The notes beneath the pieces were generated by a model. That model searched no databases, was not told the origin of the DNA, and saw only the letters and a list, made by a program, of their open reading frames with translations. Below, piece by piece: positions 1 through 8,196 of a stretch of DNA of 33,473 bases. The translations under genes and the position numbers were made by a program. The stretch is from Pseudomonadota bacterium (GTDB lineage: Bacteria; Desulfobacterota; Syntrophia; Syntrophales; UBA8958): positions 112,841 through 146,313 of the forward strand of contig JASGUC010000057.1 in NCBI GenBank assembly GCA_030057915.1, given 5' to 3'. The stretch's first letter is position 1. The number at the start of each line of letters is the position of its first letter.

Positions 1-143
1 TGGCGGGAGGGGGGTCTGTCTGGGGTTCGGCTGCGGCGTCGCGCCTTCCGTCGTCGTTACGACAGCGTCGGGGGGACCCCCGAGGTCGAGGGGCACCCTC
101 CGTAAATGGCTTCGCCGCGGTCATTCCCGCCCGCGGCGCATGG
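1..143. other. Left-edge non-coding DNA
   Basis: GC-rich sequence downstream of the leftward purF-like gene. It contains short G and C runs and a small dyad around 50-65, but no T-tract after a stem. I see no gene, RNA or clear terminator here. Confidence 0.4.
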
Positions 144-1517
144 TCAGGTCAGGGGGCTGATGCCGTTCCAGCACTTCAGGCAGAGATCCTCCCGGGGGAT
201 GCCCAGGGCGCCTACAAAGGCATCGATGCCGTTGTATTTGACCGAATCCGCGTTGATCTGTCCGGCGATCCATGTCTCCAGTTTCCGGAGATCGTCGAAG
301 CAGTTGATGGTCCCCTCGGGGAAGCAGTGGCGGGCCGCCAGTTCCTCCAGGGTCCGGGTGGAAACGCCGAAGTCGCAGGGGTACAGCAGGGGGGGGCAGG
401 CAATCCGGACATGGACCTCCCGGGCGCCGGCGTCCTTCAGGTCCCGAACCTTGTCGCGGATCTGGGTGCCCCGGATGATGGAGTCGTCGCAGATGACGAT
501 CCGTTTGTCCTTCACCGCCGATTTGAGGAGCGAGAGCTTCCGTTTGGCCATCTTTTCCCGGGCCGCCTGACTGGACTGGGTGTAGCTCCGGTCCGCATAG
601 CGGTTGTAGAGAAACGCCTCCTGGTAGCGGATCTGGGATCGCTGGTGGTAGCCCAGGGCGTGGCCGATGCCGGACATGGGCACCGGGGCCACGATGTCCG
701 CGATCGTGTCCCCTTCGTCCAGGTCCCGCTGGGCGAGGGCCTGGCCGAGGCGGTTTCTTGCCTCCTGGACGTACAGGCCGTCGATGACGGAGTCGATGCT
801 GGCCGTGTAGGCCCATTCGAAGGCGCAATGGGCCTTCCGGGGCGACGGCAGTTGCCGGAGGGTATGGAATCCCGCGGCGTCGATGAGGATGATCTCCCCC
901 GGGCGGACATCGCGGACGACCTCCATGTCGAGATTCTGGAAGGCCCGGGACTCGGAACTGACGGCGAAGCGGGTTCCGTTCTGGCCGAGGATGAGGGGTC
1001 GGAAGCCATAAACGTCCCGGGTGGCGTAAATCCCTTCGGCGGCGAGGATAACCAGGGAATAGGCCCCCTTGATGCGCCCGGTCAGGGCGGCGATCCCTTC
1101 CACCATGTCGTCGGCCTCCATGATCGTCTTGGCGATCACCTCGACATTGTAACCTCTGTAGAAGGAATGGCCCTGATCCTTCATGGCGGCGATTATCTCC
1201 TCGGCGTTGATGACGTTGCCGCTGAAGGCCACGGAGATGTTGCCGAGGCGGGACTGCCAGGCCATGGGCTGGCGTTCCCAGAGGCTTACATGACCGATGC
1301 CCCAGTTGCCGGTGAGGTAGTGGAATTCCTGTTCGGTGAAGGTATTGCCCACCTTGCCGTGGTGGGTCACCTGGTGGATGTGCTGATCGAAAGTGGCGAT
1401 CCCGCAGAATTCCTGGCCCCGGTGCTGGAGAAAGTCTATCCCGTTGTAGATGTCGTAAACGCAGGGAAATTTAGAATAAACGCCGAATACTCCGCAATTG
1501 TCTCTTAGCTCGCTCAT
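144..1517 (-). CDS. purF: PurF-like amidophosphoribosyltransferase with a degenerate glutaminase site
   Basis: PurF makes phosphoribosylamine from PRPP and glutamine-derived ammonia, the first step of purine synthesis. The 457-residue product is of normal length. An N-terminal class II amidotransferase domain (Cys8 in NCGVFG, after a short propeptide-like leader) is followed by a PRPP transferase domain with the loop ICDDSIIRGT at 343-352. Cys232, Cys382, Cys447 and Cys450 match the spacing of the 4Fe-4S ligands of Bacillus-type PurF. The glutamine pocket is abnormal: GIGHVS replaces GIGHxR (Ser78), FSGN replaces HNGN (Ser99) and YNVE replaces the SDxE aspartate (Asn124). The gene lies 54 bp after carB on the same strand, so cotranscription is likely. 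A divergent paralogue with altered ammonia supply or substrate is possible; the family call is firm, the exact activity is not. Confidence 0.8.
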   Translation of the reverse strand: MSELRDNCGVFGVYSKFPCVYDIYNGIDFLQHRGQEFCGIATFDQHIHQVTHHGKVGNTFTEQEFHYLTGNWGIGHVSLWERQPMAWQSRLGNISVAFSGNVINAEEIIAAMKDQGHSFYRGYNVEVIAKTIMEADDMVEGIAALTGRIKGAYSLVILAAEGIYATRDVYGFRPLILGQNGTRFAVSSESRAFQNLDMEVVRDVRPGEIILIDAAGFHTLRQLPSPRKAHCAFEWAYTASIDSVIDGLYVQEARNRLGQALAQRDLDEGDTIADIVAPVPMSGIGHALGYHQRSQIRYQEAFLYNRYADRSYTQSSQAAREKMAKRKLSLLKSAVKDKRIVICDDSIIRGTQIRDKVRDLKDAGAREVHVRIACPPLLYPCDFGVSTRTLEELAARHCFPEGTINCFDDLRKLETWIAGQINADSVKYNGIDAFVGALGIPREDLCLKCWNGISPLT

Positions 1518-1571
1518 CTTGTCCGCCGTTTGTCGTTCCGTTCCATCCGGTACCTTGTCCGTGGTCTGTTT

Positions 1572-4500
1572 CTATCTGATATCGGCATGATAGTTTTGCA
1601 GGGACTTTGCCCGGCCATGCCCCTTGCGGAAGGCCGTTATCCCCTTCACCGCCGCCACGGCCGCGGCGATGGTGGTGATGTAGGGGATCTTGTACTTGAT
1701 GGCCGCCTTGCGGATGTAGGAATCGTCATGCTGACTCAACTTGCCGCTGGGGGTGTTGATGATCAGGTTGATGAGCCCGTTCTTGATGGCGTCCACGATA
1801 TTGGGCCGTCCCTCGTGCATCTTCAGGAGCGTTTCCGAGGGGATCCCCTCCTCGGCGAGGAAGCGGTTGGTTCCGGAGGTGGTCATGATCCGGAAGCCCA
1901 GTTCGTCGAAGGCCCGGGCGACCTCCAGGACCCCCCACTTGTCCCAATCGTTGACGGTGAGCAGCACCGTTCCCTCTCCGGGCAGAACCTGCTGCGCCGC
2001 CTCCTCCGCCTTGAAGAAGGCCAGGCCGAAGGAATCGGCCAGCCCCAGCACCTCGCCGGTGGAACGCATCTCCGGCCCCAGCAGGGGATCCACTTCCTGG
2101 AACATGTTGAAGGGGAGGACCGCCTCCTTGACGCCGAAATGGGGGATGGTCCGCTGCTTGATCCTGAAATCGGCGAGCCTGCCCCCCAGCATGATCTGGG
2201 TGGCGATGCGGGCCATGGAGATGTTGCAGACCTTGGAAACCAGGGGCACGGTTCGAGAGGCCCGGGGATTGGCCTCCAGGATATAGACGATGTCGTTGGC
2301 GATGGCATACTGGATGTTCATCAGGCCGACGACGCCGAATTCCACGGCGATCCGCCGGGTGTAGTCGTTGATGGTTTCCATGTGGCGGGCGGAGATGCTG
2401 ATGGGTGGGATCACACAGGCGGAGTCTCCGGAATGGACCCCCGCCAGTTCGATGTGCTCCATGATGGCGGGAACGAAGGCGTCCGAACCGTCGGAGATGG
2501 CGTCGGCCTCCACCTCGATGGCGTTTTCCAGAAACTTGTCGATGAGGATGGGCCGCTCCGGGGTCACCCCCACGGCCGCCGTCACATAGCGCTTCAGCAT
2601 CTCCTCGTCGTGGACCACCTCCATCCCCCGTCCCCCCAGGACGTAAGAAGGCCGGACCATGAGGGGGTAGCCGATCCGCGCCGCCACGGCGAGGGCCTCG
2701 GCGAGATTGCTGGCCATTCCCGATTCCGGCATGGGAATCCCCAGTTTTTTCATCATGAGGCGAAAACGATCCCGATCCTCCGCCAGGTCGATGGTCTCCG
2801 GGGAGGTGCCGATGATCCGGACGCCGGCCTGGGCCAGTTCCTGGGCGATGTTCAGCGGTGTCTGGCCGCCGAACTGGACGATTATCCCCTCGGGCCGTTC
2901 CTTTTCGTAAATGGCCAGGACGTCTTCCACCGTCAGCGGTTCGAAGTACAGCTTGTCGGCGGTGTCGTAGTCCGTGGAGACCGTTTCGGGGTTGCAGTTG
3001 ACCATGATGGATTCATAGCCCTCGTCCCGGAGGGCGAAGGCGGCATGGACGCAGCAGTAGTCGAACTCGATCCCCTGGCCGATGCGGTTGGGGCCCCCGC
3101 CCAGGACCATGACCTTCTTGTTGGCGGATACCGCCACCCGGTCCGGGCCGTTGTAGGTGGAATAATAGTAGGCCGCCTCCTCCACGCCGCTCACCGGCAC
3201 GAAGTCCCAATGCTCCGTCACCCCCAGGGCGAGGCGTCGCCGGCGGATCTCCGTTTCCGTCGTCCCCAGGAGCAGGGCGAGATAGCGGTCGGCGAAGCCG
3301 TCCTTCTTGGCCTGGACGAGCAGCTCGTCGGGGGGCGTTTCGCCCCGGTATGCCAGGAGCCGCTCTTCCAGCTCCACCAGTTCTTTCATCTGTTCGATGA
3401 ACCAGGGCTTGATATTGGTGCGCCGGTGAAGCGTCTCCACCTCCGCCCCCTTCCGGAGGGCCTCATACATGATGTGCTGGCGCTCGCTGGAGGGTTCCGC
3501 GAGGAGTTCCATCAGCTCATCGAGGGATTTGGCGTGGAAGTTCTTTGCGAAACCCAGGCCGTAACGCCCCTTTTCCAGGGAGCGGATGGCCTTCAGGAAG
3601 GCCTCCTTGTAGTTCTTGCCAATGCTCATCACCTCGCCCACGGCCCGCATCTGGGTGCCCAGGCGGTCCTGGGAACCGGGGAATTTCTCGAAATCCCAGC
3701 GGGCGAACTTGACGACGACGTAATCCCCCGCGGGGGCGTACTTGTCCAGGGTTCCCTCCCGCCAGTAGGGAAGCTCGTCCAGGGTAAGGCCGGCGGCGAG
3801 GAGGGAGGAGACGAAGGCGATGGGGAAGCCCGTGGCCTTGGAGGCCAGGGCGGAAGACCGGGAGGTTCGGGGGTTGATCTCGATGACCACCACCCGTCCC
3901 GTCTTAGGGTCGTGGGCGAATTGGACGTTGGTCCCGCCGATGACCTCGATGGCCTCCACGATGGCGTAGGAGTATTTTTGGAGCCGGGCCTGGAGTTCGG
4001 GGCTGACGGTGAGCATCGGGACGACGCAGTAGGAGTCCCCGGTATGAACCCCCATGGGGTCCACGTTTTCAATGAAGCAGACGGTGATCATCTGATTCTT
4101 GGCGTCCCGGACCACCTCCACCTCCAGTTCCTCCCAGCCGACCACGGACTCCTCGATGAGGATCTGTCCCACCATGCTGGCGGAGATGCCGCGGCCCGCC
4201 ACGGAGCGGAGTTCCTCGAGGTTGTAAACCAGGCCGCCCCCGGTGCCCCCCATGGTGTAGGCGGGACGGATGACCACGGGATAGCCCAACTCCGCGGCGA
4301 TCTTTTCCGCCTCCGCGACGGTATAGGCCGGTTCGCTCCTCGGCATCTCGATCCCGAGGCGGTTCATCGTCTCCTTGAAGGCGATCCGGTCCTCCCCCCG
4401 TTCGATGGCGTCAACGCGGACACCGATGACCTTGACCCCGTATTTATCCAGGATGCCCTGTTTGTGCAGCTCCAAGGTGAGATTCAGACCCGTCTGGCCG

Positions 4501-4772
4501 CCAAGATTGGGAAGGATGGCATCGGGCCGCTCGTTTTCGATGATTTCCGCGAGGGAGGGGATGTTCAGGGGCTCGATGTAGGTGACATCGGCCATTTCCG
4601 GGTCCGTCATGATGGTGGCGGGGTTGGAATTCACGAGGATGATCTTGTAGCCAAGCTTACGCAGGGCCTTGCAGGCCTGGGTTCCGGAATAATCGAATTC
4701 GCAGGCCTGGCCGATGACGATGGGGCCGGACCCGATGATGAGGATCGTGTGGATGTCGTCTCTCTTTGGCAT
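1572..4772 (-). CDS. carB: Carbamoyl-phosphate synthase large subunit
   Basis: CarB joins bicarbonate, ammonia from CarA and two ATP into carbamoyl phosphate for pyrimidine and arginine synthesis. The 1066-residue product has the full family length: two ATP-grasp halves (roughly 1-400 and 550-930), an oligomerisation segment between them and a C-terminal MGS-like allosteric domain. The N-terminus PKRDDIHTILIIGSGPIVIG is typical, and the glycine-rich ATP loop PAYTMGGTGGG is intact. The start was set at 4772 because AAGGAG lies just upstream of that ATG; the frame stays open 19 codons further but with atypical basic sequence. carA is not in the window. The gene is the first of a leftward unit with purF and is preceded by a strong promoter at 4883-4911. 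Confidence 0.97.
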   Translation of the reverse strand: MPKRDDIHTILIIGSGPIVIGQACEFDYSGTQACKALRKLGYKIILVNSNPATIMTDPEMADVTYIEPLNIPSLAEIIENERPDAILPNLGGQTGLNLTLELHKQGILDKYGVKVIGVRVDAIERGEDRIAFKETMNRLGIEMPRSEPAYTVAEAEKIAAELGYPVVIRPAYTMGGTGGGLVYNLEELRSVAGRGISASMVGQILIEESVVGWEELEVEVVRDAKNQMITVCFIENVDPMGVHTGDSYCVVPMLTVSPELQARLQKYSYAIVEAIEVIGGTNVQFAHDPKTGRVVVIEINPRTSRSSALASKATGFPIAFVSSLLAAGLTLDELPYWREGTLDKYAPAGDYVVVKFARWDFEKFPGSQDRLGTQMRAVGEVMSIGKNYKEAFLKAIRSLEKGRYGLGFAKNFHAKSLDELMELLAEPSSERQHIMYEALRKGAEVETLHRRTNIKPWFIEQMKELVELEERLLAYRGETPPDELLVQAKKDGFADRYLALLLGTTETEIRRRRLALGVTEHWDFVPVSGVEEAAYYYSTYNGPDRVAVSANKKVMVLGGGPNRIGQGIEFDYCCVHAAFALRDEGYESIMVNCNPETVSTDYDTADKLYFEPLTVEDVLAIYEKERPEGIIVQFGGQTPLNIAQELAQAGVRIIGTSPETIDLAEDRDRFRLMMKKLGIPMPESGMASNLAEALAVAARIGYPLMVRPSYVLGGRGMEVVHDEEMLKRYVTAAVGVTPERPILIDKFLENAIEVEADAISDGSDAFVPAIMEHIELAGVHSGDSACVIPPISISARHMETINDYTRRIAVEFGVVGLMNIQYAIANDIVYILEANPRASRTVPLVSKVCNISMARIATQIMLGGRLADFRIKQRTIPHFGVKEAVLPFNMFQEVDPLLGPEMRSTGEVLGLADSFGLAFFKAEEAAQQVLPGEGTVLLTVNDWDKWGVLEVARAFDELGFRIMTTSGTNRFLAEEGIPSETLLKMHEGRPNIVDAIKNGLINLIINTPSGKLSQHDDSYIRKAAIKYKIPYITTIAAAVAAVKGITAFRKGHGRAKSLQNYHADIR

Positions 4773-4882
4773 GGGGCGTCTCCTTAGCTTCGCCGCCGTG
4801 GTCGCCCGGGCCGCCCGTCGTTCGTGCAATGCGGCGTAATTATATGGCTTTCTTCAACAACAACGGCGCGCCAGGCTTGCGG

Positions 4883-4911
4883 AATATAGGGAAGTCCGGA
4901 CCTCCTGTCAA
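4883..4911 (-). promoter_or_regulatory. Sigma-70 promoter for carB-purF
   Basis: On the minus strand TTGACA (4906-4911) is followed by a 17-bp spacer and TATATT (4883-4888), six of six and five of six matches to the consensus. Transcription would start near 4875, giving a leader of about 100 nt before carB. The spacer contains the palindrome GTCCGGAC, which could be a repressor contact site. The promoter is read directly from sequence; the regulation is inference. Confidence 0.75.
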
Positions 4912-4951
4912 GGTGAATTCTCAGGCCGGGCAACGTCCTCACGGGGCCGGT

Positions 4952-5224
4952 CCTTGCCTCCGCAAGGCCTTTGGAAATTCCCTTTCTTCGACGCTCGGGC
5001 CTGACGAGGACAAGGGCCGGCGAAAATTTTTTTGACTCCCGACGGGAAATATGAAACAACTTTTTCCGGTGCCCGATGCCGTCAGACGGCGGAAATCGTT
5101 CTTAAAAGCATCCCGGCTCGCCGACTGCCGGGCCTGTATATTAAAGAAGCAAGTCGAGTCCGTGCCATGAAACCGACCCAAAACTGTCAGGCACGTATCT
5201 AAAAAAATCCGATTAGTTACGTGC
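4952..5224 (+). promoter_or_regulatory. Hairpin-rich leader upstream of thiM
   Basis: The 477-bp gap between carB and thiM holds several exact dyads: CCTTGC-N4-GCAAGG (4952-4967), GCCGTC-A-GACGGC (5078-5090), CCCGGC-N9-GCCGGG (5112-5132) and GCACGTA-N20-TACGTGC (5191-5224). The last ends about 12 nt before the thiM Shine-Dalgarno sequence. Thiamine genes often have a TPP riboswitch, but its conserved CUGAGA and ACCUGAUCUGG-type blocks are not visible. The dyads may be operators or an RNA switch of another kind. Confidence 0.4.
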
Positions 5225-5249
5225 GACTTACTTGGAAGGAGAAAGGGAT

Positions 5250-6065
5250 ATGACATGCCGACCGGAGGATGTCTGGGAGGCCCTGGAACGGATCAGAACC
5301 CGTGGGCCGCTGATTCATAACATCACCAACTATGTGGCGATGAACACCACCGCCAACGCCCTGCTGGCCATCGGCGCCTCCCCGGTCATGGCCCACGCGG
5401 ATCAGGAGGTGGAGGATATGGTGGGGATAGCGGACGCCCTGGTGATCAACATCGGCACCTTGAGCGAGCAGTGGACGAAGCCCATGTTCATGGCGTCGCG
5501 CAAGGCCGGGCAACGGGGCATCCCCATCGTTCTCGATCCCGTCGGCGCCGGGGCCACCCCCTATCGGACCCGGACGGCGCGGCAGCTCCTGGAGGCGATC
5601 GCCCCCGCCATCATTAGGGCCAACGGCTCGGAGACCATGGCCATGGTGACGGCGGACAGTAGAACCAAGGGGGTGGACAGCACCGCGGCGGCGGCGGAGG
5701 CCCTGACCGCCGCCCGGTCCCTGCACGCGGAATTCGGTTCCACGGTCTGCGTGAGCGGCCCGGAGGATTACATCGTCGGCGGCGGGCGGCTGTTTATCGT
5801 GGGCAACGGCCATGCCCTGATGACCCGGGTGACGGGTCTCGGGTGCGCCGCCTCGGCCCTGTGCGGGGCCTTTGCCGCCGTCGGGGGCGAGGATATCCCC
5901 GGGGCGACGGCGGCCGCCATGGCCGTCATGGGGATCGCCGGCGAGATCGCCGCCGCCGGCGCCGCTGGTCCGGGTTCGATGCAGGTCGGGTTTTTCGACG
6001 CCCTGTACGGCTTGACACGGCAGGATATCGAGGGACGGCTCAAAATGACCGTTCGGGAGCTCTAG
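5250..6065 (+). CDS. thiM: Hydroxyethylthiazole kinase
   Basis: ThiM phosphorylates 4-methyl-5-(2-hydroxyethyl)thiazole for thiamine salvage in the cytoplasm. The 271-residue product matches the family length (about 260-280). It shows the ribokinase-like ThiM signatures PLIHNITNYVAMN near the N-terminus, the GASPVMAHA segment, LDPVGAGATPYR in the middle and the C-terminal anion-hole region VTGLGCAASALCGAF. The ATG at 5250 was chosen because GGAAGGAG lies 8 nt upstream; an in-frame TTG at 5232 overlaps that site and is unlikely. thiE follows after 5 bp, so the two form a salvage operon. No TPP riboswitch is recognisable upstream. Confidence 0.96.
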   Translation: MTCRPEDVWEALERIRTRGPLIHNITNYVAMNTTANALLAIGASPVMAHADQEVEDMVGIADALVINIGTLSEQWTKPMFMASRKAGQRGIPIVLDPVGAGATPYRTRTARQLLEAIAPAIIRANGSETMAMVTADSRTKGVDSTAAAAEALTAARSLHAEFGSTVCVSGPEDYIVGGGRLFIVGNGHALMTRVTGLGCAASALCGAFAAVGGEDIPGATAAAMAVMGIAGEIAAAGAAGPGSMQVGFFDALYGLTRQDIEGRLKMTVREL

Positions 6066-6070
6066 GGAAG

Positions 6071-6724
6071 ATGCGGGGGCTGTATCTGGTCACGGACCGG
6101 GAGCTGTGCGGCGGGCGGTCCCTGGAGGAGGTCGTCGCGGCGGCGGTGGCCGGCGGGGTCGCCTGCGTCCAGCTCAGGGAGAAGAATCTCTCCACCCGGG
6201 CCTTCGTCGCCGAGGCCCGGGCGATCAAGAAACTCCTGGCGGACCGGGGCGTCCCCCTGATCGTCAATGACCGCATCGACGTGGCCCTGGCCGCGGAGGC
6301 CGACGGCGTTCATATCGGCCAGGATGACATGCCCTATCCCCTGGCCCGGCGCGTCCTTGGGAAGGGAAAGATAATCGGCCTTTCCGTGGAGACCTGGGAG
6401 GACGTGGAGGAAGCGGAGGGCTGGGACGTGGATTACCTGGGCGTGAGTCCGATCTTCGCGACGCCGACGAAGACCGACACCCGCGGCGATTGGGGGCTGG
6501 ATGGCCTGGCCAGGATCCGGGCCCGTTCCCGTCATCCCCTGGTGGCGATCGGCGGTCTCAACGCCGGCAACGCCGGGGCGGCCTTGGCCGCCGGGGCCGA
6601 TGGGATCGCCGTCGTCTCGGCGATCTGCGCCGCTCCGGACCCCCTCCAGGCGGCCCGGGAACTCTCCCTGATCATCGCGGCCCGCCCCCTTGACGACCGC
6701 CGGGCCCCAGGGGCGGACCGATAG
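6071..6724 (+). CDS. thiE: Thiamine-phosphate synthase
   Basis: ThiE couples HMP pyrophosphate with thiazole phosphate to give thiamine phosphate, using the product of the preceding thiM. The 217-residue TIM-barrel protein shows the family motifs in order: LYLVTDREL at the start, GVACVQLREKN, the substrate loop LIVNDRIDVALA, ADGVHIGQDDMP, YLGVSPIFATPTK and the phosphate-binding IGGLNAGN. The ATG at 6071 lies 5 bp after the thiM stop with a short GGGAAG upstream, so translation is probably coupled. The last 15 or so residues are a polar tail beyond the usual barrel. No terminator is evident after it. Confidence 0.96.
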   Translation: MRGLYLVTDRELCGGRSLEEVVAAAVAGGVACVQLREKNLSTRAFVAEARAIKKLLADRGVPLIVNDRIDVALAAEADGVHIGQDDMPYPLARRVLGKGKIIGLSVETWEDVEEAEGWDVDYLGVSPIFATPTKTDTRGDWGLDGLARIRARSRHPLVAIGGLNAGNAGAALAAGADGIAVVSAICAAPDPLQAARELSLIIAARPLDDRRAPGADR

Positions 6725-7040
6725 CCTTGGGGTCGTGATCGCCGTCGTCTCCTCCGGCGTCGTTGGCCGCGCCTCCCGTTTCGAGACCTTGGGCAAACGC
6801 CCTTTCGCGTGCCCTGTCGCCCGGGTGACGGCAGTCGGAATACAGTGTTTTCAGGGTGTTTTTGATCCCGACCCTTGTCGGGGCGTAAGGAGGGTGAAGA
6901 TTTTCAAAGGCCTCGCGCCGAGGATCTTCGCCGAGCCGGCGGGGGTTGGGAGGGACGCCGACGGGGGGGGCGTCGGAGGCCCGCTCCCGACGCCGGCGGG
7001 GGCGGATCGGGGGATGGACCCAATGGGCGGTGGGTAGAAG
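6725..7040. repeat. Intergenic region with dispersed-element copies
   Basis: This 316-bp non-coding stretch between thiE and the HAD-like gene contains two degenerate copies of the recurrent GAGRCCTTTGAAAAACG element: GAGACCTTGGGCAAACGCC at about 6783-6801 and, inverted, TTTCAAAGGCCTC at 6902-6914. The rest is G-rich, and I see no gene or terminator. Confidence 0.5.
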
Positions 7041-7913
7041 ATGGCTGACGCGGGGACAACCGGGATCGGGTTGACCGTTGTGTTCGACTATTCGGGGACC
7101 CTCTCCCCGGATGCCGTCGCCTTCGCCCGGAGCGACAACCTGGTGGAAGAACTCCGCCGTTCCGGCCTGGCGGAATTCGGCGTGGCCGACCCGGAGACCT
7201 TCTGGGATCGTTTCGTCAATCCCACCTGGGAAGAGGGGAGCCGCGGTTCCATCGGCTACCGCCGCCTGCTGACGCGGGAGATCGGGGCCGCCTGGCGCGC
7301 CGAGGGGAAGGAAGCCGCCCTCCCCGCCCTGGAGCGGGCGGCCTCGGCGTTCGTGACGCGGTACCTGGCGTGTTCCCGAATCGATCCCCCGTGGCATCCC
7401 CTGTTGCGATCGTTGTATGACCATCCCCTGGCCGTCGTGGTGGTGGCGACGGATCACTACGCCGAGGCCACGGCGGCGATCGGAGAGCATTTTGCCCACC
7501 TGGGGATGGAAGCCGCGCCCCTGGCCGCCGCCGACGCGGGGTGTCGTCTGCTTGTCGCCAATTCTGCCGACCTGGGCTGGCGCAAGGATGAGGAGGAATT
7601 CTGGCTTGCCGTCCGGGAGGCGCTGAAGGGGCGGATTGCCGGGCCCGTGATGCTGGTGGACGATTTCGGCGGCAACGAACCCTCCGGGGACCGCTACGGG
7701 CGGCGGGACAAGGTGGCCGCCAGGCGGCGACGGACCGAGGCGCTGCTGGCGGAGGTCTTTGCCGGCGACCCCGTGGAGATCTGCCCTTTCCTTCCCCCCG
7801 CCGGGGCCGTGGCGGAAGAGGGGACCCGGCGGCTTATCGAGGCCATCGCCGCCCGGATCACCGCCCGCATGGCGGCATTGACCAGGGCGACGGCGAACGG
7901 CCGGCCCCGGTGA
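7041..7913 (+). CDS. HAD-like protein with a DxSGT nucleophile motif
   Basis: The 290-residue product resembles haloacid-dehalogenase-superfamily hydrolases. Motif I is VVFDYSGTLS with the nucleophile Asp16, but the second, acid/base aspartate of the DxD signature is Ser18. Motif II is probably VVVATDHY with its threonine, and motif IV VMLVDDFGG with paired aspartates. A helical cap region lies between residues 25 and 110. In HAD phosphatases the second Asp protonates the leaving group, so this protein may have altered chemistry or be a binding protein. It follows the thi genes after a 316-bp gap and is not clearly part of that operon. The substrate is unknown. Confidence 0.7.
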   Translation: MADAGTTGIGLTVVFDYSGTLSPDAVAFARSDNLVEELRRSGLAEFGVADPETFWDRFVNPTWEEGSRGSIGYRRLLTREIGAAWRAEGKEAALPALERAASAFVTRYLACSRIDPPWHPLLRSLYDHPLAVVVVATDHYAEATAAIGEHFAHLGMEAAPLAAADAGCRLLVANSADLGWRKDEEEFWLAVREALKGRIAGPVMLVDDFGGNEPSGDRYGRRDKVAARRRRTEALLAEVFAGDPVEICPFLPPAGAVAEEGTRRLIEAIAARITARMAALTRATANGRPR

Positions 7914-7946
7914 CCGAAAGCGAGCCCTTTGCCTCTAGCCCCGTTG

Positions 7947-8056
7947 TGTCCTCCCCGTGGCCCTTTCCGGGAAGCGGGGAATCCCGTGTCCGCAACTATT
8001 TTCTGGATGCCGGGTCAAGACCGACAGGGCAGGGGCGGCGGTCTTTCAAAGGTCTC
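7947..8056. repeat. 110-bp dispersed repeat, copy A
   Basis: This block reappears in the same orientation at 19225-19333. Both copies share the stretch ACTATTTTCTGGATGCCGGG and end in TTTCAAAGGTCTC, the inverted form of the short element found throughout the window. Identity is high along the whole length, with a one-base length difference. It lies between the HAD-like gene and the metallo-beta-lactamase gene and is non-coding. Confidence 0.8.
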
Positions 8057-8196
8057 GGGGTGTCTTTCATCCTCGCCGGGGGGGGGGCCATCCGGCGTCG
8101 GTTTGGTTGTTCCGAGGAAGATGTCGAGGTGAAACCATCGCTGTCCTGGCCGGCGGGCCGCGCCGCCGACCGTCGTTATCCCCATCCGGAGGGGCG

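Noticed and set aside
1530-4787. Long plus-strand open frame of 1085 codons
   Set aside because: It is the antisense of carB, and its product is Gly/Asp/His-rich with no family resemblance.
4830-5249. TPP riboswitch upstream of thiM
   Set aside because: The conserved CUGAGA and GAUCUGG-type blocks could not be found on the plus strand.
5217-5813. Minus-strand open frame over thiM
   Set aside because: Antisense of a clear gene, with Arg/Gly-rich low-information sequence.
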